This document shows, piece after piece, positions 36,509 to 46,066 of a stretch of DNA of 64,000 bases. The position numbers and the translations under genes were made by a program. Source of the stretch: Verrucomicrobiota bacterium (GTDB taxonomy: Bacteria; Verrucomicrobiota; Verrucomicrobiia; Verrucomicrobiales; V1-33); assembly GCA_003402705.1 (NCBI GenBank), contig QQNF01000008.1, positions 29,399 to 93,398 on the forward strand. The letters are read 5' to 3'. Numbering within the stretch: the first letter of the stretch is position 1; every line of letters begins with the position of its first letter. Below the pieces are notes generated by a model that saw only the letters and a program-made list of their open reading frames with translations, made no database searches and had not been told where the DNA came from.

Positions 36509-39500
36509 TTATTCGCCGACCTGATGGACTTCGGTGACGCGGTAGGTGTAGAAGTCGTCGAGTTTCGCCGCGGTCACGAGGTTGGTGACGGTGACGTAGT
36601 CCGGGAGGCGGAGGATGGCAGGGTCGCGCGGGTTGATGTTGCGTTCAATCATGGCGGAGCCGCGCCATTCAGCCATGATGACATCCTTGCCTGGGGTGGA
36701 GTCGAAGATGACTGGATCGGAGTTGAGGGCTTTTTTGACGGCCTGGGCGACGACGTGGACCTTGTAGGTGTCCGAGCGGGTGCAGAGGCGTGGGTAGAGT
36801 TCCGAGTAGGGCCGTTCGCGGACGTTGTCGCCGGTGAGGCGGTTGTTGGACCAGAATTCGCGGATGACCTGGTTGAGGGTGAGGCTGCTGGAGGCGTTGT
36901 TCATGTCTGGAACGAGCCAGAGTTCGCAGATTTCGGACGGGGTCCTGAATGAGCTGAACGGGACAGGGAAGCCTTCGGCGTCGAGGCCGCGGAAGCGGAA
37001 CTCGGTGATTTGGCGAACGGTTTCGCGAGCATTGATCCAGTAACGGTAGGACTGGTTGTCATTGAGACGGTTGCCGTCCTTGTAGCGCTGCGAGGCGGTA
37101 TTGGGGATGGCCATCATGCGGGTGCCGCGGAAGAGGGCGTGAAGGGCGGTGGTGCGTTCGATGTAGGTGAACGGGAAGATCTGCTGATTGAGGTTGATGG
37201 CACCCTTGGTGGCGAAGCCTTCGCTGATGGACCACGGTTCGACGATCGGCATCCAGAACATGTCGAGGATGAGGTGATCTTTAGGACCGCAGTAGTTGGC
37301 GAAGGGGAAGAGGTGGGAGAAGCCCTGAGGTTTCTTGGGGACGTCGTTGACGGCACGGATGCGGAGTTGGGGGTCGTTCATGCCGGGGTCCGGGCGGAAG
37401 CGGAGCGTCTGCCATGGCACGCGGGCATTGATGCCTGAGGGAACGGAGCCGAAGTCGACCGGGGAGCGCATGAGGCGGTTCGGGGAGAACGTGCCTGGCG
37501 GGGTCGAGGTGGGGACATCCTGGATTTTAGCGTAGTAGTAGGGGTTGCTGGTGGTTTCGGTGGCGCGTGAATCGCCATCGTCCGGGTGGTTCATGTAAGG
37601 ACCGTCCGGGGCGAGACCGACGCCGTTGTCGAAGTCACCGGTTTCGAGCGGGTCGGAGGAACCGCGGTTGGGGACGAGGCCTTGACCATCGCGGCGGCCG
37701 TGGGCGAAGCGGAGGGCGCGGAGCTGGTTGTTGCTGGAGCTGGCGACCTGGAGGACGGAGGCGGGGGGCTGAGTATTGAACTGCGGGTTGCAGAGGTCCG
37801 CGGTCCTGACGGGAGCGAGGTGAGGGTTGAAGGCCGGGGGCATCGCGTTGATGCGGTAGGTGGAGTCGGCGAGGAGCTGGTCGGAAGCGAGTTGGGCACC
37901 GGCGGAGGGGACCATCTGGGCGTTGGTATTGCCGACGAGGTTCGGTTCCATGACAGAATGGGCGTTGGGGACACCTGCGCCGTTCATGACGAAGATGCCG
38001 CGGTCGACGCGCATGGGGATGGTGGTGAGGCGGTAGTCGCCGTGAGGGACGACCATGCTGATGACGCCGGTTTTGGGTGGCGGGAAGTTCTGAGCGGTGG
38101 TGTTGGGCCCGATCATGAGGTTCTGGTCCTGCATGATTCCTGCGACGCCGCCACCGCCGAGAGAGCGACCGGTGTAGTCGGCGCGGGTGTTCGGGATGGT
38201 GGCTGGGTTGAAGTCCAGCTCGAGGCATTGGACGGTGTTGGTGGCGTCTGGGGCCGGGTCGTCGTAGGGGAAGACGCGGAGTTTACCGCGATCGACTGGG
38301 GAGTTGGCGAGCGGCTGCCAGAGGAAATCGACGTTGAGCGGGTTGGGGCGGCCAGCGCCTTGGCCGGTGTAGACGGCGTAGCCGAGGATGGCGGTCCGAG
38401 CGGTGGACATGTAGCGGGCGCCGACCATGCCGCCCCATGGGATGAGACGGCCTGGTTGGAAGGCGCGGTTGCCGCCGCTGGGGCCGTTGGTGATGCCGTC
38501 GCGGAGGCCTGCGACGGCGTTGCCGAAGCGGAGGGGGACCTGGCCGGGACTGACGAGGGAGATGGGCATGGTGGGGGCCGCGGCGGTGTCGACCTGAGCG
38601 GAGCGCGGGTCATCGCCGCCGGCGCTGTTGGGGCCGCTGATGTTCATGCCGCCGCCGCCGAAGAGGGGAGCCCAGCCGTGTTTGGGGGCGAAGCCGTTCA
38701 TGACGACGCCGAGTTCGACGATGGAAGCGCCGCGGGTGGCCTGGTTCCATCGGGTGGCATTTTCCGGGGTGAGGCGGGCGACGACGGAGGTGTCGCCGAC
38801 GGGGGCACCGGAGCCTGGTTTGAGGGTGGTGACGTTGGCGATGAGGATGATTTCAGCGGCACCGAAGATCCGTCCGGTACCCCGTGGGGTGCAGACGTTG
38901 GGGCTGTTCATGGCGAGCGTGTGGTCGGTCTGGACGCTGCGGCCAGTGGAGGTGCAGCCGCAGATCCCGGCGGTGGAACCGAGACCGCTGTCGTAGGCCT
39001 GGCCGTTGGGGACATAGCCCGGGCGCAGGTTGGACGAGCGGATGAAGTCCAGCATGTTGAGGAGGATCTGGGAGCGGTCGGAGGCGTCGAAGTCCGGGCT
39101 GCTGGGGTTGTTGTCGGCGGTTCTGGGGGAACCGTTGACGATGACCGTGGGGCGATTGTATTTCAGTTCGAGGGATCTGAAGCTGGTGCCTGCCAGTTCG
39201 GGGTAGCCCTCGATGTTCATGGCGGTCAACCGCTTGAGGTAGCGGAAGAGGAGCGAGTTACGGCCGCCGAATTCGTTGTGGAAGGCGTTGTGACGGCTGT
39301 TGGAGTTGGTGACGGAGCGCTGGAAGTAGTAGGGCCGGATGGTGCCGCCGGTGGCTCCGAGGGAGGAGTTGGTGGCCATGGTGACCTCGAAGGCACCGAT
39401 GTTGGGGGGGACGACGCCGGTTCTGCCGACCTGAGCGGCGACTTCGCCGTTCATGGGGAACATGCAGACGCGGGGGAGGCCTTCGACGGTGAGTTCCGGG

Positions 39501-40846
39501 GCCTTGCTTTTGTGGGTGAGGAAGAACTGGGAGCGCTGGAGGCGTTTGAAGAGTTCCTCGCCGGGGTCGCGGTCCTGGGCGTCGCCGCGGCGGCGGTTGA
39601 GGTTCTGGTCGGCCTGGAGGGCTTTGAAGTAGAGTTCTTCGAAGGAGGCGAAGAGGTGGTCGGCCTGGTCGAGGGGGACTGGGCGAGCGTTCTGCATGCG
39701 GACCGGGGTGGTGCCGCCGATGGAGCCGCCGAGTTCGGTGATGAATGGGGCGATGTTCCAGATGAGCTGGGCGCGGTTTTGGGGGAGCGGCTGCATGGCT
39801 CCGCCTGGAGGGATGATGGAGGTGTCCGGGGTGTAGCGGTAGCCTGGGAAGAAGACGGCGCTGAGGTCGACCTGAGCTGGGTGGCCTGGGTAGCGCTGGA
39901 CCTCGCCGCTGACTGGCTGGCGGGTGGCGTACATGACGTCTTCCGCGGAGTTGGTGCGCGGGGTGTCCCACGGGGATGGAACGGAGGCGGTATTGACGTT
40001 GATTTTGCAGGTTTCGTCATCGGCCCACCATGCGATGCGGCCGACGATTTGATTTTGTTCGGAGGGGGTGCCTCCGTTGGAGATGGCGCGGAAGCGGTTG
40101 CCGTTGAGGACGCCCATGGTGCCGTCGGCGAGGAGGTAGATCCAGCGGACTGGCATGGCGAGTTCGCCACGTTGCGGGTTGACGCCTGAGGGAGTGGGGC
40201 GGTTGCCGATGCCGTTGCCGTAGCGGAAGCCCTCGGTGTTTTCTACGAGATCGGAAATCTGGCCGTTGAAGCGGTTGGGGTCGGCGATGGGGTAGAGGAG
40301 GCGGAGGCGCTTACGGGTCTGGCTGTTCTCGTCCTGATCGGTGCTGAGGTCCGAGGGGAGGGCTGGGCGGTTGAGGTCGACGAATTCGTCTGGGCGGTTG
40401 TCCCAGTTCTGGGGGACATCGGCCTCGACCTTTTTGAGGAGGAAGTCGCCTTGGTTAGGGGGGATGTTGGTGACGACGAGGTCTTCTGCGGAATAGAGTT
40501 TGTAGAGCCGGTTGAAGTCCTGACTGTTGGAGGAGTAGGTGCGGAGGCCGCCTGGCTGGGAGGACCAGATGGTTTTGGTGGAGCCGGTCTGGAGGGTGGT
40601 GGCTTCGCGGATCTGGGCGACGACGAAGTTGATGGCGGTGTCCTTGAGGGTGACGGCCTTTTCGATTTCGACGGTACCGACGGCGGAGACCTTCTGGGAC
40701 TGGGCCATGTTGAAGAAGGAGATCACCAGGACCGTCATGAGGGAGACGATGGCGAGGACGGTGATGATGGCGACGCCGCGCTTACCGCGACGGCCGCGGA
40801 AGTGGGAGGTGACGAACCGGAGCTTGATCAATTTCGGGAATTTCAT
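36509..40846 (-). CDS. Verru_Chthon cassette protein A
   Basis: 1,445 residues. A short basic N-terminus leads into one hydrophobic segment (RGVAIITVLAIVSLMTVLVISFFNMAQ, described as residues 24-50), the helix arrangement of PilX-like/prepilin minor subunits. The bulk is an exported Gly/Pro/Asn-rich region with no catalytic motif. N-terminus, length and position beside three prepilin-like genes match the TIGR02600 'Verru_Chthon cassette protein A' family. It probably assembles or caps a type II/IV-secretion-like pseudopilus; its function has not been established to my knowledge. Here it is divergent from genes B-C-D, which start 206 bases away. Confidence 0.88.
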   Translation of the reverse strand: MKFPKLIKLRFVTSHFRGRRGKRGVAIITVLAIVSLMTVLVISFFNMAQSQKVSAVGTVEIEKAVTLKDTAINFVVAQIREATTLQTGSTKTIWSSQPGGLRTYSSNSQDFNRLYKLYSAEDLVVTNIPPNQGDFLLKKVEADVPQNWDNRPDEFVDLNRPALPSDLSTDQDENSQTRKRLRLLYPIADPNRFNGQISDLVENTEGFRYGNGIGNRPTPSGVNPQRGELAMPVRWIYLLADGTMGVLNGNRFRAISNGGTPSEQNQIVGRIAWWADDETCKINVNTASVPSPWDTPRTNSAEDVMYATRQPVSGEVQRYPGHPAQVDLSAVFFPGYRYTPDTSIIPPGGAMQPLPQNRAQLIWNIAPFITELGGSIGGTTPVRMQNARPVPLDQADHLFASFEELYFKALQADQNLNRRRGDAQDRDPGEELFKRLQRSQFFLTHKSKAPELTVEGLPRVCMFPMNGEVAAQVGRTGVVPPNIGAFEVTMATNSSLGATGGTIRPYYFQRSVTNSNSRHNAFHNEFGGRNSLLFRYLKRLTAMNIEGYPELAGTSFRSLELKYNRPTVIVNGSPRTADNNPSSPDFDASDRSQILLNMLDFIRSSNLRPGYVPNGQAYDSGLGSTAGICGCTSTGRSVQTDHTLAMNSPNVCTPRGTGRIFGAAEIILIANVTTLKPGSGAPVGDTSVVARLTPENATRWNQATRGASIVELGVVMNGFAPKHGWAPLFGGGGMNISGPNSAGGDDPRSAQVDTAAAPTMPISLVSPGQVPLRFGNAVAGLRDGITNGPSGGNRAFQPGRLIPWGGMVGARYMSTARTAILGYAVYTGQGAGRPNPLNVDFLWQPLANSPVDRGKLRVFPYDDPAPDATNTVQCLELDFNPATIPNTRADYTGRSLGGGGVAGIMQDQNLMIGPNTTAQNFPPPKTGVISMVVPHGDYRLTTIPMRVDRGIFVMNGAGVPNAHSVMEPNLVGNTNAQMVPSAGAQLASDQLLADSTYRINAMPPAFNPHLAPVRTADLCNPQFNTQPPASVLQVASSSNNQLRALRFAHGRRDGQGLVPNRGSSDPLETGDFDNGVGLAPDGPYMNHPDDGDSRATETTSNPYYYAKIQDVPTSTPPGTFSPNRLMRSPVDFGSVPSGINARVPWQTLRFRPDPGMNDPQLRIRAVNDVPKKPQGFSHLFPFANYCGPKDHLILDMFWMPIVEPWSISEGFATKGAINLNQQIFPFTYIERTTALHALFRGTRMMAIPNTASQRYKDGNRLNDNQSYRYWINARETVRQITEFRFRGLDAEGFPVPFSSFRTPSEICELWLVPDMNNASSSLTLNQVIREFWSNNRLTGDNVRERPYSELYPRLCTRSDTYKVHVVAQAVKKALNSDPVIFDSTPGKDVIMAEWRGSAMIERNINPRDPAILRLPDYVTVTNLVTAAKLDDFYTYRVTEVHQVGE

Positions 40847-40949
40847 AGGATGCGAAGGGTTTCCGTGGATCGAAACCGGGCGGCTGGGAGGAGCCGGCCT
40901 GCTACAGAGGTAGCGTTCGATGTTTTACATTGCAAATACATCGTCTGTC

Positions 40950-40974
40950 GAGAAAAATTTTCTCTTCGGGAGAA
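40950..40974. promoter_or_regulatory. overlapping palindromes in the cassette divergent region
   Basis: GAGAAAA-A-TTTTCTC (40950-40964) is a perfect palindrome. Its right arm (TTCTC) can alternatively pair with GAGAA at 40970-40974 across a TTCGG loop. Two mutually exclusive structures, or an operator half-shared between them, are possible. Confidence 0.4.
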
Positions 40975-40990
40975 GGAAGTAGAAAAGTTC

Positions 40991-41019
40991 TTGCTGAAAA
41001 GCGGTGTACCTCCTATGTA
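40991..41019 (+). promoter_or_regulatory. candidate promoter of cassette genes B-C-D
   Basis: TTGCTG (40991-40996), a 17-base spacer and TATGTA (41014-41019), 33 bases before the ATG at 41053. This is the best-scoring pair by eye in the divergent interval. Confidence 0.55.
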
Positions 41020-41052
41020 AATACACAAATTCCGAATAACCGAGAGCCTGCC

Positions 41053-41538
41053 ATGAAGATTTCTGCTGACATCCGCCGCCGCCGAGGGTTTACACTTGCC
41101 GAGGTGATGGTGGCGCTGGCGATTGTTTCGACGGTGATGATTGGGTTGCTGGGGATGATACCGATGGCGGTGCGGTCGATTCGGGAGTCTGCGAATCTGG
41201 CGATTCAGGGGCGGATTGCGCAGGAGTTGCTGAGTAATATTCAGATGGCGGACTGGACGGACATTGATAAGAATTTCCGCGGTCAGGTATTTAAGTTTGA
41301 CCAGGACGGGTTGCCGTTCATGGGGCGGCCGGAGCAGGGGGGGCAGCCGACGTATGAGGCGCGGATTGTGTTGCCGCAGGAGCAGATCAAGATTGGGTCG
41401 GTGGCGTTCAGCACGGCGAATCTGCGGCGGGTGCTGATTGATGTGGAGTTCACGCCTGGCGGTGTGAAGGTGCAGAAGAATGCGGACCGGAACACCCGAC
41501 GGTTCAACATGTACGTGGCGAACCAGAGCAAGCTGTGA
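41053..41538 (+). CDS. Verru_Chthon cassette protein B, PilV-like prepilin
   Basis: 161 residues. Type III (prepilin) signal RRRRGFTLAEVMVALAIVST: the G-F cleavage pair with Glu at +5, followed by one hydrophobic helix, near residues 9-30. The helix continues as in minor pilins (MIPMAVRSIRESANLAI). The remainder, about 120 residues, is a small globular head. Matches TIGR02598 (cassette protein B, related to PilV). The upstream frame is open, but the prepilin start and the promoter fix this ATG. It should be processed by prepilin peptidase and assembled with C and D. Confidence 0.88.
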   Translation: MKISADIRRRRGFTLAEVMVALAIVSTVMIGLLGMIPMAVRSIRESANLAIQGRIAQELLSNIQMADWTDIDKNFRGQVFKFDQDGLPFMGRPEQGGQPTYEARIVLPQEQIKIGSVAFSTANLRRVLIDVEFTPGGVKVQKNADRNTRRFNMYVANQSKL

Positions 41539-41575
41539 TTTGAGAGAGAGTGGCAGTATCTAACCGAAAATCATC

Positions 41576-42775
41576 ATGAAGACGACCGCTTTTCTACCTG
41601 TGCGCCGGACGCGGCGAGGCTTCAGCCTGATTGAACTGATGGTATCGACGGCGGTGCTGTCGCTGCTGCTGGTGATGATTTTTCAGATGTTGAACGGGAT
41701 GCAGTTGTCGTGGAAGCGGACGCGGCAGGTGGTTGGGGAGTTCAAGGATGCGCGGCAGGCGTTTGAAGAAATCACGCGGCGGGTGGGGCAGTCGACATTG
41801 AACTCGTATTTGAGTTACCGGTATGACACGACGACGGTGCAGGGGGTGCAGTTGCGGGTGGGCCGGGAGATTATCCCGCAATCGGAGCTGCATTTTGTGT
41901 GTGGGCCGGTGTCGAATCTTGGGATCAACCAGAAGAATTCGCGGCAGGTGGGTCAGCGGTATACGCACGCGGTGTTTTTCCAGGCGCCGTTTGGGTTCTG
42001 CATTGATCCTGACGGGCAGCAGCAGCAGACGTTGAGGTTTGGGCGGTTCAACAATGCGATGAATGCGTGGGGGTACTATGTGGAGTTCAACACGGATGAA
42101 CTGGACCGTCCGCGGATCCTGACGGATTTGTCGAATGCGCCGAGTCCGCGGCCGCGGTACCGGCTGATGGAGTTCCGGCAGCCGACGGAGTATTTCCAGG
42201 CGTACAAGCTTGGGTTGCGGGATTTGCCGGACAAGAGTTCGCGGACGCAGTTGTACCGGTGGTTTGCGGAGGGGTTGTATTCTGTGAATTCGGAGTGGAA
42301 CACGCAGGTGCAGGCGTCTGGGACGAGGGGATTTTTCCGGACGACGCGGGTGGTGTCTGACAATATTATTGCGATGATTCTGAGGCCGCGTGCGGCGAAT
42401 CAGCTGCAGCAGGGCGGTGGGGGGGCGAGTGCGGTGCCGATTGCGCCGGACTATCATTTTGATACGCGGCGGTTTCAGTGGGAGGGGGGAGCGGCGTCGC
42501 AGTTGTCGCGGCACATTCTGCCGCCGATTCTGGACATTACGTTTGTGGCGGTGGATGAGAATTCGTTCCTGCAGTTTGCGGCGCGGCAGAACATCCGGAG
42601 TGCGGAGGATGATCCGGTGCTGGTGAACGAGAGTTATTTCCGTCAGTATGCGCAGTTCAACCAGGACCTGCAGAATCTGGAGAAGGACTTGGTGCGGAAG
42701 AAGCTGGATTACCGGGTATTCACGACATCGATCCGGCTGCGGGAGAGCCGCTGGCAGGAGAACTCGATCCGCTGA
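41576..42775 (+). CDS. Verru_Chthon cassette protein C, prepilin-like
   Basis: 399 residues. Prepilin signal RRTRRGFSLIELMVSTAVLS (G-F, Glu at +5) at about 11-30, then the hydrophobic helix and a large exported domain; matches TIGR02599 (cassette protein C). It is 37 bases after gene B and 24 bases before gene D, so the three form one operon. The large head (about 350 residues) suggests a minor pseudopilin such as GspK/PilW types rather than a major fibre subunit. Confidence 0.88.
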   Translation: MKTTAFLPVRRTRRGFSLIELMVSTAVLSLLLVMIFQMLNGMQLSWKRTRQVVGEFKDARQAFEEITRRVGQSTLNSYLSYRYDTTTVQGVQLRVGREIIPQSELHFVCGPVSNLGINQKNSRQVGQRYTHAVFFQAPFGFCIDPDGQQQQTLRFGRFNNAMNAWGYYVEFNTDELDRPRILTDLSNAPSPRPRYRLMEFRQPTEYFQAYKLGLRDLPDKSSRTQLYRWFAEGLYSVNSEWNTQVQASGTRGFFRTTRVVSDNIIAMILRPRAANQLQQGGGGASAVPIAPDYHFDTRRFQWEGGAASQLSRHILPPILDITFVAVDENSFLQFAARQNIRSAEDDPVLVNESYFRQYAQFNQDLQNLEKDLVRKKLDYRVFTTSIRLRESRWQENSIR

Positions 42776-42799
42776 GACATCTTTAACGCAACTGACGAT

Positions 42800-43501
42800 A
42801 TGAAAAGGAACATGAATCGCGGCAGGGCAGGTGGGTTTACACTGGTGGAGGTGCTGGTGGTGCTGGCTTTGATCAGTCTGCTGATGTTTTTCACGGTCCC
42901 TGGTTTGAGGGATGTGTTGAAGGGATCGAAGCTGACGCAGGCGTCGGATCAGATTTTCCAGGACATGGCGATTGCGCGCCAGACGGCGATCAAGGAGAAC
43001 GTGGCAGTGGAGGTTAGGTTTTACAAGTATCCTGACCCTGATTCGATCTCGAGCACGCAGGGGGAGCCGATTACGTATTCAGCGTATCAGATTTTCCGGC
43101 TGAAGCAGGATGCGGAGCGGCCGACGCAGTATGCTGCGCCGCGGATTGCGATTCCTGTGCTGCCGCAGATCCGGAAGATACCGAGTGGGGTGGCGCTGGT
43201 GGACAGTGCGAAGTGGTCGCCGTTGTTGAAGAACACGTTCATGCAGCAGAAGCAGGAGAATGTGATGGGGTTGGTGACTGGGCAGCGGGACACGCCTGCG
43301 GACTATGTGTCGTTCATTATTGGGCCGGATGGGGAGACGAGTCTGGACAAGAGTGGGGCGCAGCAGTGGTTTATCACATTGGTGCAGGAGGAGGAGTTGC
43401 GGCGGTCGTCATCGAATCCTGAGAATCTGCAGCCGAATGATTTCATCATGATGCAGATGGATCCGTTTACGGCGAACATGCGGCTGTATTCGCCGAACTG
43501 A
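42800..43501 (+). CDS. Verru_Chthon cassette protein D, prepilin-like
   Basis: 233 residues. Prepilin signal RAGGFTLVEVLVVLALISLL (G-F, Glu at +5) at about 10-29, then a hydrophobic helix, a pilin-like coiled region (LTQASDQIFQDMAIARQTAI) and a globular head. Matches TIGR02596 (cassette protein D), GspH-like. It is the last of the three adjacent prepilin genes; the TonB-like gene follows after 101 bases. Confidence 0.88.
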   Translation: MKRNMNRGRAGGFTLVEVLVVLALISLLMFFTVPGLRDVLKGSKLTQASDQIFQDMAIARQTAIKENVAVEVRFYKYPDPDSISSTQGEPITYSAYQIFRLKQDAERPTQYAAPRIAIPVLPQIRKIPSGVALVDSAKWSPLLKNTFMQQKQENVMGLVTGQRDTPADYVSFIIGPDGETSLDKSGAQQWFITLVQEEELRRSSSNPENLQPNDFIMMQMDPFTANMRLYSPN

Positions 43502-43602
43502 TGGAGGGTGGGGGGTGTTGGTGATGAATTAAGATTCAGGGAGGTGAGGCGCGAGACGGTTGCGTCGCGGGGGAGGCTCGCTGACGTTGATGGATTGGAC
43601 GA

Positions 43603-44853
43603 ATGACAACATCTGCGCGCACAGTGATCCGGGCTGCGGCTGCCTCAGCGGGGCTGCATGGGGTTGTTGTGCTGCTGGTGGCGTGGTTTCTGGCGGTGTT
43701 GCCGGTGATTGAGCGGCTGCTGCCGGAGGTGGTGGAGCGAGAGGCGGTGAAGGAGATCGAGGAGTTGAAGGATGCGGTGGAGGAGGTGGCGATTGAGTTG
43801 GTGCCGGTGAAGGAGGAGGAGGAGGAGGAAAAGTTGGAGGAGAAGAAGCGAGGGGCGGTGGCTGCGAAGAAGCAGTTTGTGTTGCCGAATGGGGCGGTGG
43901 CGGAGCGGGATCCGTCGAGGAAGAAACCGGCATTTATTTCGAGTCAGAACATGAGGGCGGCGTCGACGGCGGAGGCGGATCCGGATGCGGATCCGAATCT
44001 GATCAGCCAGGAGGGGTATGATTTGCCGATGCTTTCGTTGAATGCGGTGGATTTCAAGGATGGGGTGGAGGACAGCACATCGGAGATGGAGGCGCGTGCG
44101 TCGGAGACGGCGGTGGAGGCGGTGCCTCCGGATCAGGTGGTGGAGAAGACGCCTGCGGATGTGATTGCGGACCGGCCGCCGGAGGTGCAGTGGCCGGTGG
44201 CGATGCCGCCGGTGGAGGCGGCGGGGGTGGCGCGTGCGGAGGTGAGGGAAGAGGAGCGGACGAACAATCCTGCGGCTCCGTTGCCGGAGCGGCGGGAGGA
44301 AGTTAAGGAGGTGAAGGTGAGGGAGCGGCCGCCGGAGGTGAAGGTGAAGGAATTGGATGCGGGGGAGCGGCCACCGGGGCCGAAGGTGAAGCCGAAGGCG
44401 GTGAAGCCTGCGGCGTTGCCGGTGCCGAAGGAGAGGGATCCGTTGAATTTGAGTGGGAAGCCGCGGGTGGAGGAAGTGCGGACGAAGTCGAGGGGGGGCG
44501 TGACGGAGCGAGGGGATCAGGGGTCAGTGGATGCGGAGGCGACGCCTGAGGGACGGTATGCGAAAGTGATTCATGAGCGGGTGGGGTTGGTGTGGAACCG
44601 GAAGATGAGTACGATTCGGGGATTGACTGGGGTTGGGTCGGTGGAGGTGGAGTTTGAGATTGACCCTGAGGGGAGGATCAGCGGGGTGCAGCTGGTGGAT
44701 CCGGGGAAGGCGAATCCGATTCTCGAGGATGTGTGTTTGAGTGCGATCATGGCGGCGAAGCTGCCGCCGCCGCCGCAGGAGCTGATTGAGGAGATGCGGG
44801 AACCGCTGACTGGCGGGAAGATGCGGAGGCGATTTACCTTTCACCGACTTTGA
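43603..44853 (+). CDS. TonB-family energy-transducing protein
   Basis: 416 residues. One N-terminal membrane helix (about 15-38) is followed by a Glu/Lys-rich segment (VPVKEEEEEEKLEEKK) and a long Pro/Val/Glu/Lys linker, the periplasm-spanning part. A C-terminal ~90-residue TonB domain follows (VGSVEVEFEIDPEGRISGVQ, then LVDPGKANPILEDVCLSAI). It transmits proton-motive force from ExbB-ExbD to outer-membrane partners. Genes for ExbB- and ExbD-like proteins follow at once. Confidence 0.85.
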   Translation: MTTSARTVIRAAAASAGLHGVVVLLVAWFLAVLPVIERLLPEVVEREAVKEIEELKDAVEEVAIELVPVKEEEEEEKLEEKKRGAVAAKKQFVLPNGAVAERDPSRKKPAFISSQNMRAASTAEADPDADPNLISQEGYDLPMLSLNAVDFKDGVEDSTSEMEARASETAVEAVPPDQVVEKTPADVIADRPPEVQWPVAMPPVEAAGVARAEVREEERTNNPAAPLPERREEVKEVKVRERPPEVKVKELDAGERPPGPKVKPKAVKPAALPVPKERDPLNLSGKPRVEEVRTKSRGGVTERGDQGSVDAEATPEGRYAKVIHERVGLVWNRKMSTIRGLTGVGSVEVEFEIDPEGRISGVQLVDPGKANPILEDVCLSAIMAAKLPPPPQELIEEMREPLTGGKMRRRFTFHRL

Positions 44854-44865
44854 CCCCCTGATGAC

Positions 44866-45546
44866 ATGCTGATTGCTGCTGGATTTGCCGAGAATTTTGG
44901 AGCTGCGCTGGGAAGCGTGTGGCATTTTATTGTGACTGGGGGGTGGGCGATGGCTCCGATTCTGGTGAGTTCGTTCATCATGCTGGCGGTGATCAGCTGG
45001 AAGGTGGCGGATCTTGGGGAGGAGCGGATTCAGCCTGGGTTGCTGAGGCGGCAGCTGGAGGAAGTGGCGGGGCGGCCGTCGGCGGTGAGTTTCAAGGCAT
45101 TGCAGCAGACGATGGCGCATGATGATTCGGTGCTGGCGAAGATCTGTCAGGCGGCGTTTGCGACGACGCACACGAGTCATGCGTCGGCGTTGAGGGCTGC
45201 GGAGGCGGCTGGGCGGGAGGAAGTGAGTGGGATGGAGCGGGGGATTGGGGTATTGGAACTGGTGTTTACGGTGTCGCCGATGCTGGGGTTGATTGGGACG
45301 GTGAGCGGGCTGGTGCGGATTTTTGGGAATTTCGGGGGAGTTGGGCGTGGTGCGGATCAGGCGGCGCAGATTGCGGCGGGGATATCGGAGGCGATGAATG
45401 CGACGATTGCGGGGTTGGCGGTGGCGGTGCCGGCGGTGATTGCGCAGTTCTGGTTCAGTCGGCGGGTGGAGCGAGCGGCGTTGCGGATGGGGACGATTGT
45501 TAATCGTGCGCTGGACGCGGTGTGGAGGGAAGAACCGACAACCTGA
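44866..45546 (+). CDS. MotA/TolQ/ExbB proton-channel protein
   Basis: 226 residues with three membrane segments (about 25-45, 130-155 and 175-200) and the MotA/TolQ/ExbB core IGVLELVFTVSPMLGLIGTV, SGLVRIFG, EAMNATIAGLAVAVPAVIAQ. It forms the proton channel with the ExbD-like protein encoded directly downstream. It begins 12 bases after the TonB gene stop, forming a compact three-gene operon. Confidence 0.88.
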   Translation: MLIAAGFAENFGAALGSVWHFIVTGGWAMAPILVSSFIMLAVISWKVADLGEERIQPGLLRRQLEEVAGRPSAVSFKALQQTMAHDDSVLAKICQAAFATTHTSHASALRAAEAAGREEVSGMERGIGVLELVFTVSPMLGLIGTVSGLVRIFGNFGGVGRGADQAAQIAAGISEAMNATIAGLAVAVPAVIAQFWFSRRVERAALRMGTIVNRALDAVWREEPTT

Positions 45547-45553
45547 TGCGGCG

Positions 45554-45991
45554 ATGAATTTTCATGTGAAACGACGTCGGAGTCCGGCGCTGCAGATCAT
45601 CAACATGATCGACATTCTGATCATTCTGCTGATGTTTCTGGTGGTGAGCACCTCGTTCAAGGAATCGCGGTCGGTGTTGAACGTGTCGGTGCCGGTGAGT
45701 GATGCGATGGCATTGGGGACAGACAGTGAGAAGCGGTTGGGGATTGTGCTGACGAAGGAGGGGAAGGTGTATGTGGATGAGTCGGAGGTGGCGGTGGACG
45801 GGTTGGGGGCGGCGCTGGCTGGGTTGCGGGCGGCGCGGCCGGAGGCGCGGTTGGATTTGCGGATTGATGAGAACGTGCCGTTTGGGACGATCATCAAGGT
45901 GTGGGACGGGCTGACGAAGGCTGGGTACAAGGTTGGGGAGGTGCCGGCGAGGGTCTTGCGTGCGAAGGCGGCGGGGGCGGGAGCGCCTTGA
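45554..45991 (+). CDS. ExbD/TolR biopolymer-transport protein
   Basis: 145 residues from the ATG at 45554 (MNFHVKRRRSPALQIINMID). One membrane helix (about 20-40) contains the functional Asp in NMIDILIILLMFLVV; a periplasmic domain with the TolR/ExbD pattern VLTKEGKVYVDESEVAVDGL follows. It lies seven bases after exbB. Together with the two preceding genes it makes a proton-driven energy transducer. Confidence 0.88.
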   Translation: MNFHVKRRRSPALQIINMIDILIILLMFLVVSTSFKESRSVLNVSVPVSDAMALGTDSEKRLGIVLTKEGKVYVDESEVAVDGLGAALAGLRAARPEARLDLRIDENVPFGTIIKVWDGLTKAGYKVGEVPARVLRAKAAGAGAP

Positions 45992-46066
45992 AATAATGCA
46001 ATTCCCGCTTTTCCGGTGACGGCATGCGGGCAGGGAGAGAGCGAACCTGAAATTGAATACTGACCC

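Noticed and set aside
37586..40189. Long 867-residue frame opposite cassette protein A
   Set aside because: It is the antisense shadow of a GC-rich gene with strong support; Gly/Val/Asp-rich with no domain sense.
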